In this document: positions 32,641-45,038 of the stretch, piece after piece
How positions within the stretch are numbered: the first letter of the stretch is position 1
How the letters are laid out: each line of letters opens with the position of its first letter
From: Ascarosepion bandense
Lineage: Eukaryota > Mollusca > Cephalopoda > Sepiida > Sepiidae
Length of the DNA stretch: 64,000 nt
Direction: 5' to 3'
Assembly: GCA_037127315.1 (NCBI GenBank)
Contig: JBBBDQ010000420.1
Coordinates: forward strand, 3,472,001 to 3,536,000
The notes under the pieces: generated by a model
Told to the model about the DNA's origin: nothing
Seen by the model: the letters and a program-made list of their open reading frames with translations, nothing else
Databases searched by the model: none
Program-made: the position numbers and the translations under genes

Positions 32641-32684
32641 GTAATTGCCTGGTCATTGGATGAACAATCTACCCAGTACAACAG

Positions 32685-32960
32685 TAAATTAATGAGATCC
32701 CGATGCAAGTCTCGTACTGCGCTTCAGTTTATAAACTCTAGGGCTTATCAGAACAATTTTCATGAAAGTATTTATAGAAAAGACACAGAGAGGTAAGCTT
32801 GCGGCAATTGGAAAGTGACTCAAGAAGAACTGTCAGATCAGAACCAATAATATTGCTGATTCTTCTTTGGATTACATCAAGATTTTCAAGGTATATAGGA
32901 GAAGTACCAGATCATATGTGTCAACAGTATTCTAAGCATGGATGAATGGTAGAAAATTAT
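32685..32960 (-). mobile_element. LINE-K fragment, minus strand
   Basis: Shares AGTAAATTAATGAGA and ATCAAGATTTTCAAGGTATA-type sequence with the copy at 9.95-10.36 kb. It covers the RT tail with frameshifts. Confidence 0.6.
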
Positions 32961-33309
32961 AACGAAAGTTAAAATACCATAATTTCTTTCTTCTTTTTTT
33001 TTTTTTTGCATCTTATTCATCGATGAAACTTTAATAAAAGTGAAACATGTTAGATTTATGAACGTTTCCTATTTGTCCTTTATATAATAATAATGGACTC
33101 TCCTGTCGGATTCGACGTATGAGGATCTGGCAGCCTAATTGCTTCAGTGATGAAACCGAGGTAAACCGCCAGAAGACCCGCATAAATGATTTGATTAAAG
33201 TGGTGAAGGCTTGTGCAGAATCAGCCACACTTTTTCGGAATTATTGATACACTCAGTCGGTGCATATAAATTCCACAAATAAAGCAGGCAATAGATCTCA
33301 GGCATTCTT

Positions 33310-33500
33310 TAATAATCCCGCAACAGGTTGCCACTAACTGCTGCAGTAGACTGGTTACCAGCTAAGGCGATAGAACCCAATCTGTCCTGTTATTTAAACC
33401 ATGACTGGAGGGAAAATTAATGCTTTTCCCAAGGGTATTAGTGGGTAAGTGAATGCAGGGTATTCAACTGGAATTCGAACTCGGCTTCCCGATTTAAAAT
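33310..33500 (-). mobile_element. SINE-A, head and body
   Basis: Minus orientation. CAGTAGACTGGTTACCAGCT, AACCCAATCTGTCCTGTTAT and B box GGAATTCGAACTCGGCTTCC. The tail and hairpin are missing. Confidence 0.7.
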
Positions 33501-33764
33501 ATGATCCATATCTAAAAAATGAATAAAAATAAATATTTTCTCTCTCCCCACTTTATATTTTTTTTAAATTTTAAACTCGGTTGCTGATAAAAGTTTTTCT
33601 TGCTAGCTACTAAGTTTTATTATGTACCGACGATTGTTGTTCCGAAGAAGTGTCAGTCAAAAAGTGTGTAATATATTTTAAGAGTTAATACTTCTGTATC
33701 TCATTTAAATAGTAAAATATGAACCCTTTTTTTTTCTGAAATGTATTATATCTTGGCGTAGTAG

Positions 33765-34262
33765 TAGTAGTAGTAATAATAATAATAATAATATATATAT
33801 ATATATATATATATTCTAAACATATACTGTTAAATATAAGAGACAATGAATGTCTATTATGTTTAATCATGAGCTGTTCTAAACATCGCATTTTGGCTTT
33901 AATTTCAGGTGAAAATAATGCAAAAACTTCTCCAACATTTAAATAATTTTTCATTAAGTTGTTTATAAGCTTTCGTCTCACATTTAACATAAAAACATCC
34001 TCCATCAAAGACGACTTTATCTTGTTTTGATATAAATCTTTGCTAAGCAACAATAACTGTTACCAAAAATAGTAAACGCATTTCGTAAATTTGTAATGCG
34101 GTTCTATGACGTCACACCAACTTAATAAAAAATATCCAAATGTTGGAGTATGTTTGTCTTTATTTTCACCTGAGATTATAGCCAAAAGACGATGTTTAGA
34201 TCGGCTCAGTATTAAACCTAACTGACATTCATTGTCTCTTATATTTAACAGTATATATTTAG
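33765..34262. repeat. Foldback of repeat M around about 150 bp, with microsatellite edge
   Basis: 33815-33965 is the reverse complement of 34115-34262. Shared are TTCTAAA(C/T)ATATACTGTTAA, AAGAGACAATGAATGTC and GGTGAAAATAA. The left edge is (TAG)n(AAT)n(TA)n; the right edge runs into (CA)n. A single half-copy lies at 52507-52650, also ending in (TA)n. Confidence 0.75.
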
Positions 34263-34281
34263 AAAATTATCTGCTGTCTCG

Positions 34282-34283
<2 letters not shown>

Positions 34284-34334
<51 letters not shown>

Positions 34335-34351
34335 CTCTCTCTCTCTCTCTC

Positions 34352-34396
<45 letters not shown>
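34284..34396. repeat. (CA)n(CT)n(TA)n compound microsatellite
   Basis: Three dinucleotide phases over about 113 bp. Frames on both strands through it are low complexity. Confidence 0.95.
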
Positions 34397-34399
<3 letters not shown>

Positions 34400-35185
34400 A
34401 ATTTGAAAGAATACGTAGATTAAAACCCACTGTTCAAGCATTTATTTTTATAAAGATGCTCGATACAGAGTAAAGCTTAATATTGTAATTTTCTTATTAA
34501 AAAATCTAAAGTTCAAAAACATTTTTTAAATTCAACTTGCAGTTAAAAATTATTGTCTACGCATTTTAAAAAAATCTATGGCCTCACTATGCATTATCCA
34601 GACAAAAGTTTTAAAAAATTGCCTTTTTAAACACCAGGTCATCCTGCTTTCTTTCATGACCCAAATGTTAAAACTCCATTGTTACATAATTCTCATTTTT
34701 GATTGATCAATATTGACACACTCAAAGCATTTTCTCCAACTACCACTCTCTAACTTTCTAAATAACCATGAATTCATCTTATATTTCCAAAGTAAATAAT
34801 TTTCACAATATATTTCAACAAATCACCTGTAGAAGAACAGTAGTGTTATGAAACATTAAAAAAAAATTGTGTAGTGGTATAATGCTTTTATAAACCATTG
34901 TAATAACAAATTACAATATATACAGGGTGATCTAATAGTAGGTAGACATTAAATGATAACATTTATTTTGAGATTACATATTTCATAATACTTTCTGTCC
35001 AAGCAAAGCAGTACTACCACTCGTGCGCACGGGGGTCACATAAGATGAGAGTGAAAATAAAGTGGAACAGGTCCCGTCATGTGTCAGAGGATGGGTAAGA
35101 GAAGGATAAGGACACTAATGAGAAGAGATCTGCAAGAGAGTAAAACGGAAAGGGAGAAGAACAAGATACAGGGGTGTTGGGTGCT
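34400..35185. other. Unassigned AT-rich stretch
   Basis: No coding or repeat match. A purine-rich run occurs at 35040-35175. Confidence 0.4.
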
Positions 35186-35189
35186 TGAT

Positions 35190-35254
35190 TATATATATAG
35201 GTGAAAAAGGTGTGAAAGGCCATGAAAGTTTTGTTTAAAATGTAGATTAATTTT

Positions 35255-35303
<49 letters not shown>

Positions 35304-35345
35304 GCAATAAATCTATGCTTTAAACAAAACTTTTACTGCTTCTCA
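35190..35345. repeat. Tail-to-tail LINE-L 3' ends sharing an (AAT)n tract
   Basis: AAAGTTTTGTTTAAAATGTAG (about 35225-35246) and its reverse complement CTATGCTTTAAACAAAACTTTT (about 35313-35334), trimmed here to the core GTTTTGTTTAAA, flank an (AAT)n tract (35258-35303). The right arm is the 3' end of the long minus-strand LINE-L. Confidence 0.65.
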
Positions 35346-38300
35346 CATTTTTTTCCATCCACCCCAATTTCTCTCGTTGGAACAACCCCTATTTCTGTTT
35401 TCAATCTGCGCCATTAAGTCTGCCTTAGACTTGTATAACAGGCTTCAGGGAGAGTATTTGATACAGTTCGTTTGAGAATAAGAAGCATCCGATGCAGACT
35501 CGCATATAGGGTGTTTATATAAAGTGTTAACCTTCAAACCAGCCTTTTGAATGTTGCCACAAATGGAAAAATTAGCATGAATTTCGGGCTTGAGTTCCGG
35601 AACACATTAAGGCGTTGAAGGCAATTCTGCTCAAAACTTGCAATGCCACAATGGCGTGTTGACCTCCACTCGATTCGATCTCAAGAAGACAATTCGAAGG
35701 AGTCAACTTGTATGTTAGTTGCTCTGAGATTGTTCTTCAGTATGTCTCTATAACGAAACAGAAGCCTTCCAAAGTTTTGAGCCCCATCAAGCAATTAGCT
35801 GTATATCAGAATTTTTGGCATTCTACACTCTTCCATTCGAACAACGTAGCCTACCCATCTTAACTGTGACTGAATCAAAAAGGATTCAATTCCGCTTTCT
35901 TTTTTGTGAAAAGATCTGTGTTGGAAATATGATCTTTGAGAATATGACCGCAGATTGTATTGATGCAGCGTTTGTGAATGACATCAAGTTTCTCAATATG
36001 CGCTCTGTATGGCCTCCAGAAACTCAGATCCATCAAGTAAGGTTGTGAGAACAATAGCTCTGTATAAACTTACCTTTGTCTTAATTGATATGACCCTTTC
36101 ATTTCATAGATTTTGCTAAAAGCATCCTGTGTCTTAGAGATTCTGTTGACAATTTCATCCTCGAAAGATGTACTACTGCTCACCTTACTTCCCAATTATT
36201 TAAATAACTCTGCATACTTGAGATTATTATCTTCCACTGTTATGGGAACAATTGTAAATTTCACCATTGGTCTGTTACGAGTTGGTTTGTTTGATGAACA
36301 GCTTCTGTTAACTTAATATTTATAATCAATTCAAACGCCTTTCCAGCAACAGAAAATCGATTAAGGAGGTCTTGTGCTTTCTGCAATGATACGGCAACAA
36401 GTGCAACATTATCAACAAACAACAGAGCTAATATCAGAGCGACCCTTAATTTTGTTTTTGCATTTAATTGCTGCTGATTATGTAAACCACCAGTCGTTCG
36501 AAACTTAAACTGAACCCTTTTTTTAGGTCTCCATATGAGTGTTCCAGCATAAGAGAAAAATACAAGGCAAACAGAACTGATGCCAACACACAACCCTGTT
36601 TTGTACCATTTGTTACATCAAATGGACCCGATGACAGAAAAGACAGAAGCTTTTATTCCTTGATGAAACAAAATGATGATGTCCAGAATGTTGTTTGGTA
36701 TACCCAGCCTCTTTAGGATCTTCCAGAGCGCATTCATATCGAGAGTACAAAAAAGCCTTGGTCAGTTCGACAAACAGCCTGTAAAGCTCTTGATTCTTCT
36801 CAGGGACTTTTTCAGCGACTTGTCTGAGCGAAAAGATCATATCTACACTGGGACTCTGGATAAATATCATCAGCAATGATGAGTATAATGCGAGCAAGGA
36901 ACTTGCCTGCTATGCACAGTAAGGAAATGCCGCGCTAGTTGTCACAAATGTTTTTTTTTTTTTTGCTTGTAAACAGAGGTTGGATGGAAGCACCTTTTAC
37001 ATTCCAAGGAACACCTTCTAATTTCCAAATTCCTCCTATAAGTAGCACAAGAATCTTCTTAACCAGCTTTCGTTTTCCGTATTTATAAACGTCTGAAAGT
37101 ATTTTTGGAACTTTCCTGTCAGCAGCATTCTGGAGTTCAGTTGCTTTAGAAGACCACCAGGAATCATTTATTTGTCTTAGAGACTTTTAGATCAATTTCT
37201 TTTACTTCTTGTAAGCGAGACTTTTTAGCATCAGATGATTCATCATTAAGCCATTGTCAGAGCGCTATATGCATCTGGTTGATCATGACCTGAATTTTAA
37301 TGCTATTTTCATCGAACCAGTTCGGATGTCTTTTTAGGAGGCCAAGGAATTTAACAGATGATGAGTAAATAGTATCATTTAGAGAATTTCAGGTTGTTTC
37401 TACATTATTGCTTATTTAAACAGAATCTGGAATCGAGTGCTACAAACAACTTATTAATCTTACTTTCAGTTTTTAAAGCCAGCGCATTGATTCGCTTGGG
37501 TAGATTTGCACAAGTCAAGCGTCTTTTACAAAAGAGTTGAGGAGATATTCTGCTTCGGAGCATCGCGTGAACTGAAAGACATGTTGTGCTCTGAAAAATC
37601 GGGTGATGTGGAACTCATACATGTCTCGTTTCTTAATTGATATGGTCAATCTGATGCCAGTTTTGGATCTAGAGAGCATCCAAGTAGTTTTGTGATGATT
37701 TGGTTTTTAATAGATAGTTTTGCTGATACAACAAATTTCTTACTTATGGAAAGAAGATGCAAACCATTTGAATTCATTTTACCTACGCCATGCGGGCCAA
37801 AGACACCAGTCCATGTGAGATGATCCCTTCCAACCTAAGAGAACAATTTTACTGTGAAAAGAAACGTAAGAGATAACGGAGCGCAGTTTATCATAAATGA
37901 ATCTCAAGTTCTGGCTCAAGACATGACATGGTTGGCGCGTACCAATTGTAAAATATCATTTGGAACCCCATCTAAAGATCTAACGTCAGCGTCATTATTT
38001 GATCATCAATTCCCTGCGAAAGTAAGGTCAATGATTTTGCAACATCGGAACTAATAGCTGTTGCAACCTTGTTTAAGGGGTCACAAATAAAAAAACAGGA
38101 GCATGGGATTAATCTAAACAATTGTATTAACAAAATAACGGGTAAAGATACAATATGCCAGCTTGTTTGTCTAGCTGACGAGCAAGCGGTACTGGATATC
38201 AAACTCTCTGTTCAGTAAGTCACTCTATGGGTGTCTGACTCATAACAGACTGGTGCTCTCTCGGTGACTACTAGTCACATGGTATTTGTGCAGGTTGAGT

Positions 38301-38575
38301 TAGTCCATTACTATGTTAATGGGTAGGTCCGCCTCAACAATAGCAAAGCCCACACGTGACTGATGATACTCCTTTTCACTTGTGCCACTCCAATAAAATA
38401 CATAACTACCACAAACCTCCTCGAGCTGAGATGTACCTGCAAACTGAGTTTCGCTAAAATCACAGATGGAAACATTTTACTTTCCTAATGTACATGATAT
38501 GAGAGCAGTTCTACATTTTAGGGCGATATCATTATCTCGTAGTGTTCTTATATTCCAAGAACCAAAGCTAAAATG
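35306..38575 (-). mobile_element. LINE-L, near-full ORF2 remnant (APE endonuclease, RT, C-terminus)
   Basis: Reading the minus strand from 38575: SWNIRTLRDNDIALKCRTAL and WSGTSEKEYHQSRVGFAIVE (endonuclease start), VGRDHLTWTGVFGPHGVGK near 37800 (endonuclease core, preceding NDFNAR-type residues lost), RGISLLCIAGKFLARIIL near 36920, NQELYRLFVELTKAF near 36760, TNGTKQGCVLA near 36600, and LLFVDNVALVAVSLQKAQDL near 36400, where FADD has become FVDN. The C-terminal part follows: EKLDVIHKRCINTICGHILK. Stops and frameshifts throughout. Layout resembles the endonuclease-RT proteins often annotated craniofacial development protein 2-like; clade not settled. Confidence 0.8.
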
Positions 38576-38579
38576 TATT

Positions 38580-39645
38580 TTTTCCTTCTTACATTTCCAT
38601 ATATTTTGACTTCATGATTAGATAACTAGACATCTGCATTACGCAAGCAAGTCAGAAAAATGAACAAACAATTTTTAGTGCCCACTTTTCACACCCTTCC
38701 CAGATCGGGGGAGCAGTGCTGCATCTAAATAGATACTCTTTGTCACTATCAGAGGATACGTATTGGACAATTGCTCTGGCATTAGTGTGGAAACGGCCAT
38801 CACCTGACAGTCGCCACCATGCAGAGCACACGCTAAGAACTTCCGATAGTATCCTCTACGATTCCTTCATCGCCAGTGGGCTGGAGATAGCGAGATGGAA
38901 AGAGAAGATTTTATCGCCATGTAACGTAATTTATTTTATGTTTTTGAAACGGGGCGTTCTTAAAAGCTATCACGTGACGCTCGCGACTGGACATCTTCTG
39001 AGCGTGTGGTTATTATTTTTAACTTTCAAAACTCCATTTCCACTGTTAAATAATGTAAAGCCCATGGTAAGACAAAAATTCATATATATATATATGCAGT
39101 TTAAACAAAATAATTTCAGAGGTTTCTCTTTTTGTTTTTGGAATAATGCTTTCAACAATAAGTGTGCAATCTGTTAATATTTTAGATCTGGATGTATACT
39201 TTACAAGATTAACATCAAAACCTAGTTATTCAAGTGCAATCTGGACGCTTAAATATCGCTAGAAAACTTTGCTGGTTGACATTACTCGGATACACGTGTA
39301 TGGCAGTTACCCATTATTTGTATGATTTCCACTAAGTTTCCTCTGAAAAAATCTGTCTCATTCTAATAAAAGTCACGTCTTCTTTTCAAAATCACGTCTT
39401 CTTTCTTCTGTTCTTACGACTTAAAAATACGAAACATTTATTGATTAGATGAGACATGTGTCAGTATTTTTTTTTTTTTTTTGTGATTAGCCATAAGTCT
39501 TTGACTCTTACCTAAGAAATAGGCCGGAAGTGATTCAGAACCGGAAATAGCTTAGAATAGAATTAGTAGATTTACGTGCTTCACATTAAAGTTAATAAAC
39601 GTAAGCAGAAATCATCGAAAGTGTTTACCTTTGTGTAAACGAGAA
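38580..39645. other. Unassigned; contains an uncertain 153-codon frame
   Basis: A plus-strand frame at 38716-39177 has no domain I recognise, and its second half is AT-rich. The segment 38950-38995 (TTAAAAGCTATCACGTGACG) is a repeat, inverted, of 14322-14360 (GTCACATGATAGCTTTTCAA). This makes a gene unlikely. Confidence 0.35.
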
Positions 39646-39649
39646 CGGT

Positions 39650-39952
39650 GAATGTGTGTTGTAATGCCGTTGATATCGGCTGGGGACGAAAAATCGAAGA
39701 TCCGAGTTCGAATTCCGGTTGGATTCACTTGCATACATATACCCTTGGGAAAGGTATTAATCTGTCGCTTATCTCTGAAGATATGGGTTAAATAGCAGAA
39801 CAGACTGTTCTATAACCTTGGTTGGCAACACGTCTACCACAAAAAGTAATTTCAACCTACTGCAGGAAAATCTTCTACCTAGTTAGCCATGTATCTTTGG
39901 AGACATGATCGCCTAAAGTATATCCCGTATGGCTCCTGATTGACTGATATTT
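39650..39952 (+). mobile_element. Full-length SINE-A, older copy
   Basis: A box TTGTAATGCCGTTGATATCG, B box CCGAGTTCGAATTCCGG, body, hairpin CATGTATCTTTGGAGACATG and tail GGCTCCTGATTGACTGAT. More diverged than the 21-kb copy. Confidence 0.8.
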
Positions 39953-40375
39953 TTACAACTAGGTTGCGTATATTTTCATTCAACAAAGAAATATTCACAT
40001 TTGTAGGCTTCTTCAGGATGGTTTCGGCTTAAAGAACTCACCATTCTTTCATTCATTTATTTTTTTGTCTAAAGTTTTCAGTAGTTTTAGTTTAATATTT
40101 TACTTCTTCTAAGAATTTGTCTTTCATCTCACATAAATCTCTAAGTTTAAAATTAACAGATAATTTTTTTTTATGGATTTTGCCTCTCTTTATGAAGTTC
40201 ATTTTTCTACAATCAAATTATATAATCATTATCAATGATTTATTTATTAATATATTTCCGACGAATTTATTTATAAATTTTCTGTCCCATCTGTAGAAGA
40301 ATGGACGTAAATCAATTTAAGTTCATAAATTTATAAGTTATTTCTTCAAATATTCGTTTTAATAATATATACTAA

Positions 40376-40545
40376 TAAAATATTAATCCGTCGCTTTTTT
40401 CTCAAGCTATGGGTTAAATAGCAGAACAGACTGTTCTATAATCTTGGGTACAACCAGTCTACCACAGAAAGTAATATCAACCTACTGCAGGAAAATCTTC
40501 TACCCAGTTAGACATGTCTCTTTTGAGACATGATCGCCTAAATTT
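40376..40545 (+). mobile_element. SINE-A, 5'-truncated
   Basis: Starts within the body at ATTAATCCGTCGCTTTTTTC and ends at the hairpin TGTCTCTTTTGAGACATGAT. The body shares the AGCAGAACAGACTGTTCTAT variant with the copy 700 bp upstream, so the two may be from one sub-lineage or a local duplication. Confidence 0.75.
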
Positions 40546-40812
40546 GGATAAAATCAGTGCTTAAACAAAATGAGCCGTTTATTTTGTTCCTTTATCCCTA
40601 CGGTTTTTTAGATTTTAGTCTTATTTTTTCAAGCTTTACATATGAAGCACCCAGATACTTTTGTCTATTAAGTGATCGTCTAGCTTCATTTTGGTCTTGA
40701 AATCGTTCTATTTCCCCTGAGAGATGTTTTGATTCCACTGTTATATTAAACATATGAAATTTTTAACATGATAAGACATTAAGCAAAATGTGATTTATAT
40801 AATCAGTATCAA

Positions 40813-41110
40813 GTAAATGCCATACGTGATACACGCTTTGAGCGATCATGTCTCGAAAGAGACATGACTGACTGTGCAGAATATTATCTCGCAGTAGGAT
40901 GACATTGCTTTCTGCGTTAGACTGGTTGTCAGCCAAGGTAATAGAACCCAATCTGTCAATATTTAACCCATAACTGGAGGGAATAGACGGATCAAGTATG
41001 GCATATAACTGACTGAATCAACCCACAGCTGGAACGAAGAGATAGATTCTGACCTTTCCTTAGGGAATTTGCACTTAAGTAAATATAATGATCTGGAATG
41101 GGAAATCATT
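40813..41110 (-). mobile_element. SINE-A, minus strand, interrupted
   Basis: TGCCATACGTGATACACGCT, the hairpin TGTCTCGAAAGAGACATGAC and AACCCAATCTGTC are clear to about 40990. A second piece of tail sequence (TATGGCATATAACTGACTGA) follows, and then another body stretch near 41020-41090. Two overlapping insertions are likely. Confidence 0.65.
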
Positions 41111-41725
41111 TATTGGATTACCGATTCCGAATCATTGGCCATTATCCTCCCCGAAAATCCAAACTTGCAACATCTGGTATTTCCAAGCTGGCTAAATACT
41201 GCCCAAGCTCGGAAAGGAACAGATTAAAACCTTTTAAAGCTTCTTTGTCCTTTTTAATTAAGAAAAAAAAATGACTGAGTAGATTTCCGTCTCTACAAAA
41301 CGTTTAATAATGAGCTTTTTGCCTTGCCATGACATCATTACAAAATTTTTACCTAATTGTCTGCCATTTCATATAGTTTTATTATTAAGTTTATGTTTCA
41401 TTTCAGTTTTTTGTTCACCTGTGCGTGGGTTGAAAATGAAACAATGCATTTTGTATAGGTTAGTGATAATCACGGAAATTATTTATTTCCGAGCAATGTC
41501 AGTTAGTCATGTTAGCCTCGAAGCTCATTTCTTTTACGTGTATCAACGGGAAAACGGACATCTGTGCACCTGCATTTTCACATTAAACATGAAACTGAAT
41601 GGCGTACCCAACAAAACGACATATTATTGAGCGACGATGCTATAAGTCTTCATTTTTATGCAAAAAGAAATTGGAGTTTAATTTATTTCGTATTACTCAC
41701 GCTATTGTTCTCATTAAGATGTTTG

Positions 41726-41729
<4 letters not shown>

Positions 41730-41772
<43 letters not shown>

Positions 41773-41890
41773 TATATATATATATATAAATTTTATATAT
41801 ATATATATATATATAAATTTTATATATATATATATACAAAATTTTATATAAAATATATATATAATATTTTATATCAAATATATATATATA
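41730..41890. repeat. (TA)n cluster with TTTTATATAAA spacers
   Basis: Alternating TA tracts interrupted by AATTTTATATA motifs. Self-complementary. The frame crossing it is Y/I only. Confidence 0.9.
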
Positions 41891-41904
41891 TAATTTTTAA
41901 AAAC

Positions 41905-42045
41905 AGCTTCCAAAAGAGGAAACTGTTTTTAAATTTTTCTTTCTAGAGAGCTCAATTGTAATGAGAGCATAATATATTAGTAATACTTTAGTAATATATT
42001 AGTTATTATATATATATATATATATATATAATAACTAATATATTA

Positions 42046-42086
<41 letters not shown>

Positions 42087-42089
42087 CCT

Positions 42090-42129
<40 letters not shown>

Positions 42130-42206
42130 GTAATATATTACTAATATATTATGCTCTCATTACAATTGAGGTCTCTAGAGAAGAAAATTTTAAAAACAGT
42201 TTTCTT
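41905..42206. repeat. Foldback element with (TA)n core
   Basis: Left arm AAACTGTTTTTAAATTTTTC, TAGAGAGCTCAATTGTAATG and AGAGCATAATATATTAGTAA; the right arm 42125-42206 is its reverse complement with few changes (GCTCTCATTACAATTGAGGT). The core consists of four TA tracts separated by ATAACTAATATATTATC-type sequence. Total about 300 bp, arms about 80-90 bp. Confidence 0.85.
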
Positions 42207-42239
42207 TTCTGCGACATATGCATTACTCTTCAGAAATAA

Positions 42240-42470
42240 ATAGACTTCTTTCGGTGACCGGCGTGTGTATACACTACTTATATAGAAGACGTTAAAATTT
42301 CCCTTCCCTGGTTCCATGCACCTATGGCTTCGAAAGTAACGCCTCTGACTGATAACGAATCGGTCGAGTTTCGATCCCGGCCAGAAGCAAGTGGATGTAT
42401 CTATCCACGCTGATGAGCTGTAATACAGTGAAATAGACTTGTATGCGGATGATTTATATATATATATATA
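42240..42470 (+). mobile_element. SINE-E copy 2
   Basis: GGCGTGTGTATACACTAC, A-box-like TATGGCTTCGAAAGTAACG, B-box-like CGAGTTTCGATCCCGG, then GATGAGCTGTAATACAGTGA and GTATGCGGATGATT with a (TA)n tail. Confidence 0.75.
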
Positions 42471-42489
42471 TATGTATTTTGTTACAATA

Positions 42490-43015
42490 TGATCATTGAC
42501 GTATTTTTAGGGGCAACTTGATTGCAGTCATGACTAAAGCTACAATATAGGAGAGAAATAAACATTTTACTTAATTCTAATTATTAACAATAATTATTAA
42601 TGAAAATGTTTCTGCAGGTTATCTATCTATCTATCTAACTCTCGTTATACATGTTTATCTAGTTTTTGAAATTGTGTACTTAAGTTGCAATCCCTCTTTT
42701 ATGCAAGTTTCATAAAAAAATAAATATAATCTTTCATGTATAGTTTTTATTTCTTTTTATCGAACATGAAGTATTTGTCCAAGCGCTTTTAGCTATACTT
42801 TTAGCCATTATCAAGGATGAATTTTATTTTACTTTTAACTAAATATATAATTTGTTATATGAATGTAACTAGAGCAATAGAATTTTTCCAAACACGGTCA
42901 GCATACTGTGGTCGTGTTCAGAATTAATATTATTGAGTGTTGATATGTTGTCTTTATTTTATTAATAATGCTTCTATTATATTTAGCCTTTTCTAAATGT
43001 GGTTGATGTTTTATA
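42490..43015. other. Unassigned; one short (TATC)n
   Basis: Only a five-copy TATC tract near 42620-42635 stands out. Otherwise AT-rich. Confidence 0.45.
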
Positions 43016-43021
43016 TTTGTA

Positions 43022-43459
43022 CTAGCAGTAAAGAATCGGATAAAAATTGTGGATTTGTATAAAGGACATACAGACAGTTAAACAGACACACACACAAACA
43101 TTTTGCCTTTTATATATATATATATATATATATTATCGATTTTCTGCACTATTGTAAGAACTGCAACCTTGAAACTTCTGAATATCGTTTCTTATGTCTT
43201 TGTCTATGAATGTACCAAATTTGATTAAAATCGGATCATTCCTTCTATAACCCAATTTTTTTCTATTAACGATTATCGGGGGTACCTCGACACAAAACCT
43301 AGCGAAGAACAGTCGCAGATGCTTATAGTACAACTGTGTAAATTTTCAAGAAAATCGGTTCAGCCGTTTCGGAGTCGATAAGTAACGGACACACACCTAC
43401 AGACACACACACACATGCACAAACACACAGACAAAGTTCCATTTATAAATAAGTTTAGA
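43022..43459 (-). mobile_element. Helitron-like element, copy 2, internally deleted
   Basis: Same ends as copies 1 and 3: TCTAAACTTATTTATAAATG at the 5' end (plus position 43459) and ...TACTGCTAG at the 3' end (plus 43022), again with host A and T at the junctions. About 300 bp next to the 3' end, including the hairpin, are missing. Confidence 0.65.
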
Positions 43460-43587
43460 TTATCAAAGAGTATGTTACGAACAGTGTTTGGTAGGTCTCC
43501 ATGTGTATTTAGATGAAACCTAATTGTGCTATGGTCAGAGAGAGTTTTCAAGTTAACCGTGTAGTAGTATCTTCAGTATAATTATTT

Positions 43588-44390
43588 AGATTTTTTTTTT
43601 AAATATATAACCCCAAGCAAGGCGAAAATGCCACTGATGCGCAGGGGTCTACGTAAGAGTGAAAAGATTGGAAAAGAGAAAACCGGAAACCACATCCTAA
43701 ACAGGAAACAAGGGATGAGCCTCTTCACCTGTTCAATAAAAGTGCATGGGGTGTGAACTGGGCGATAGTTTAGTCTATCTACTCCAACTGAGAAAAATAA
43801 AATAAAATAAAAAAAGAGTGAAAAGATTGGAAAAGAGAAAAACCGGAAACCACATCCTAAACAGGAAACAAGGGATGAACCTCTTCACCTGTTCAATAGA
43901 CGTGAGTGGAGTGTGAACCGGGCGATATTTTAGTCTATCTACTCCTATTGATAAAAATAATAAAATGGAAAAAAAATGATTGAAAAGATTGGAAAATAGA
44001 AAAACCGGAAACAACATCCTAAACAGGAAACAAGGGATGAGCCTCTTCACCTGTTCAATAGACGTGGGTGAGTGTGAACCGAGCGATAGTTTAGTCTATC
44101 TACTCCAATTGAAAAAATAAAATAGGATGAAAAAAAGAGTGAAAAGATTGGAAAAGAGAAAAACCGGAAACCACATCCGAAACAGGAAACAAGGGATGAG
44201 CCTCTTCACCTGTTCAATAGACGTGGGTGGAGTGTGAACCGGGCGATAGTTTAGTCTAACTACTCCAATTGAAAAAAAATAATAAAATGAAAAAAAAAAG
44301 CGAAAAGATTGGAAAAAGCACAACAGGAAACCACATCCTAAACCGGAAACAAGGGATGAGCTTCTTCACCTGTTCAATAGACGTGGAAAT
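43588..44390 (-). mobile_element. Element C, five-unit tandem array
   Basis: Begins with the complement of the LINE-K-type tail (T run, ATAACCCCAAGCAAGGCGAA, CACTGATGCGCAGGGGTC). Five units follow, starting near 43658, 43816, 43980, 44138 and 44300, period about 160 bp. Each contains GAAACCACATCCTAAACAGG, CTCTTCACCTGTTCAATA and GTGTGAACCGGGCGATAG-type blocks and an A-rich linker. Units are about 90-95% alike by eye, so expansion is fairly recent. Confidence 0.85.
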
Positions 44391-44629
44391 AATTTTTTTT
44401 TTTTTTTACTAAGTTTCAACTTAGTAAAAGTCGAAACGGCCTTTAAACCAACAATTTAGTAGAATTTAGTCCCAAAATTAAATGAATAACTTGTAAAAAT
44501 ATTTTTTGACAATGAGGTTAGCTGTTTTAATTTTTTGTCATAGATAACTGATTTTTTGTTGGAATGATATAGCTATTGCGTGGAGTACAGTTTTAACCAC
44601 AGAACCTTTTCTGTCTATCTAGTTATTTA

Positions 44630-44734
44630 ATTAACTACAAGGATAAATCCTTCAGCAGGACGCGTAATTAACGAATTTCTTATCTGAAATTTCCTCTGTA
44701 TACTATTTAACTTTTGAGATAAATATTCTTTCAG

Positions 44735-44813
<79 letters not shown>

Positions 44814-44976
44814 CGGCCTGTTAATTTAATTATATATAACTATAGTTCTATGAATCTACTTTATTTCATTTAGCTAACTACAGTGATAGATCCTCTAGCA
44901 AGTCGCATAGTTGATTGAATTCTGATCTGAAATTTTCAGTGTATAATGATAAATATGAGATAAATATTCATCCAGC

Positions 44977-45038
<62 letters not shown>

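Noticed and set aside
38716..39177. 153-codon plus-strand frame as a host gene
   Set aside because: No domain, AT-rich second half, and part of it (38950-38995) recurs inverted at 14322-14360.
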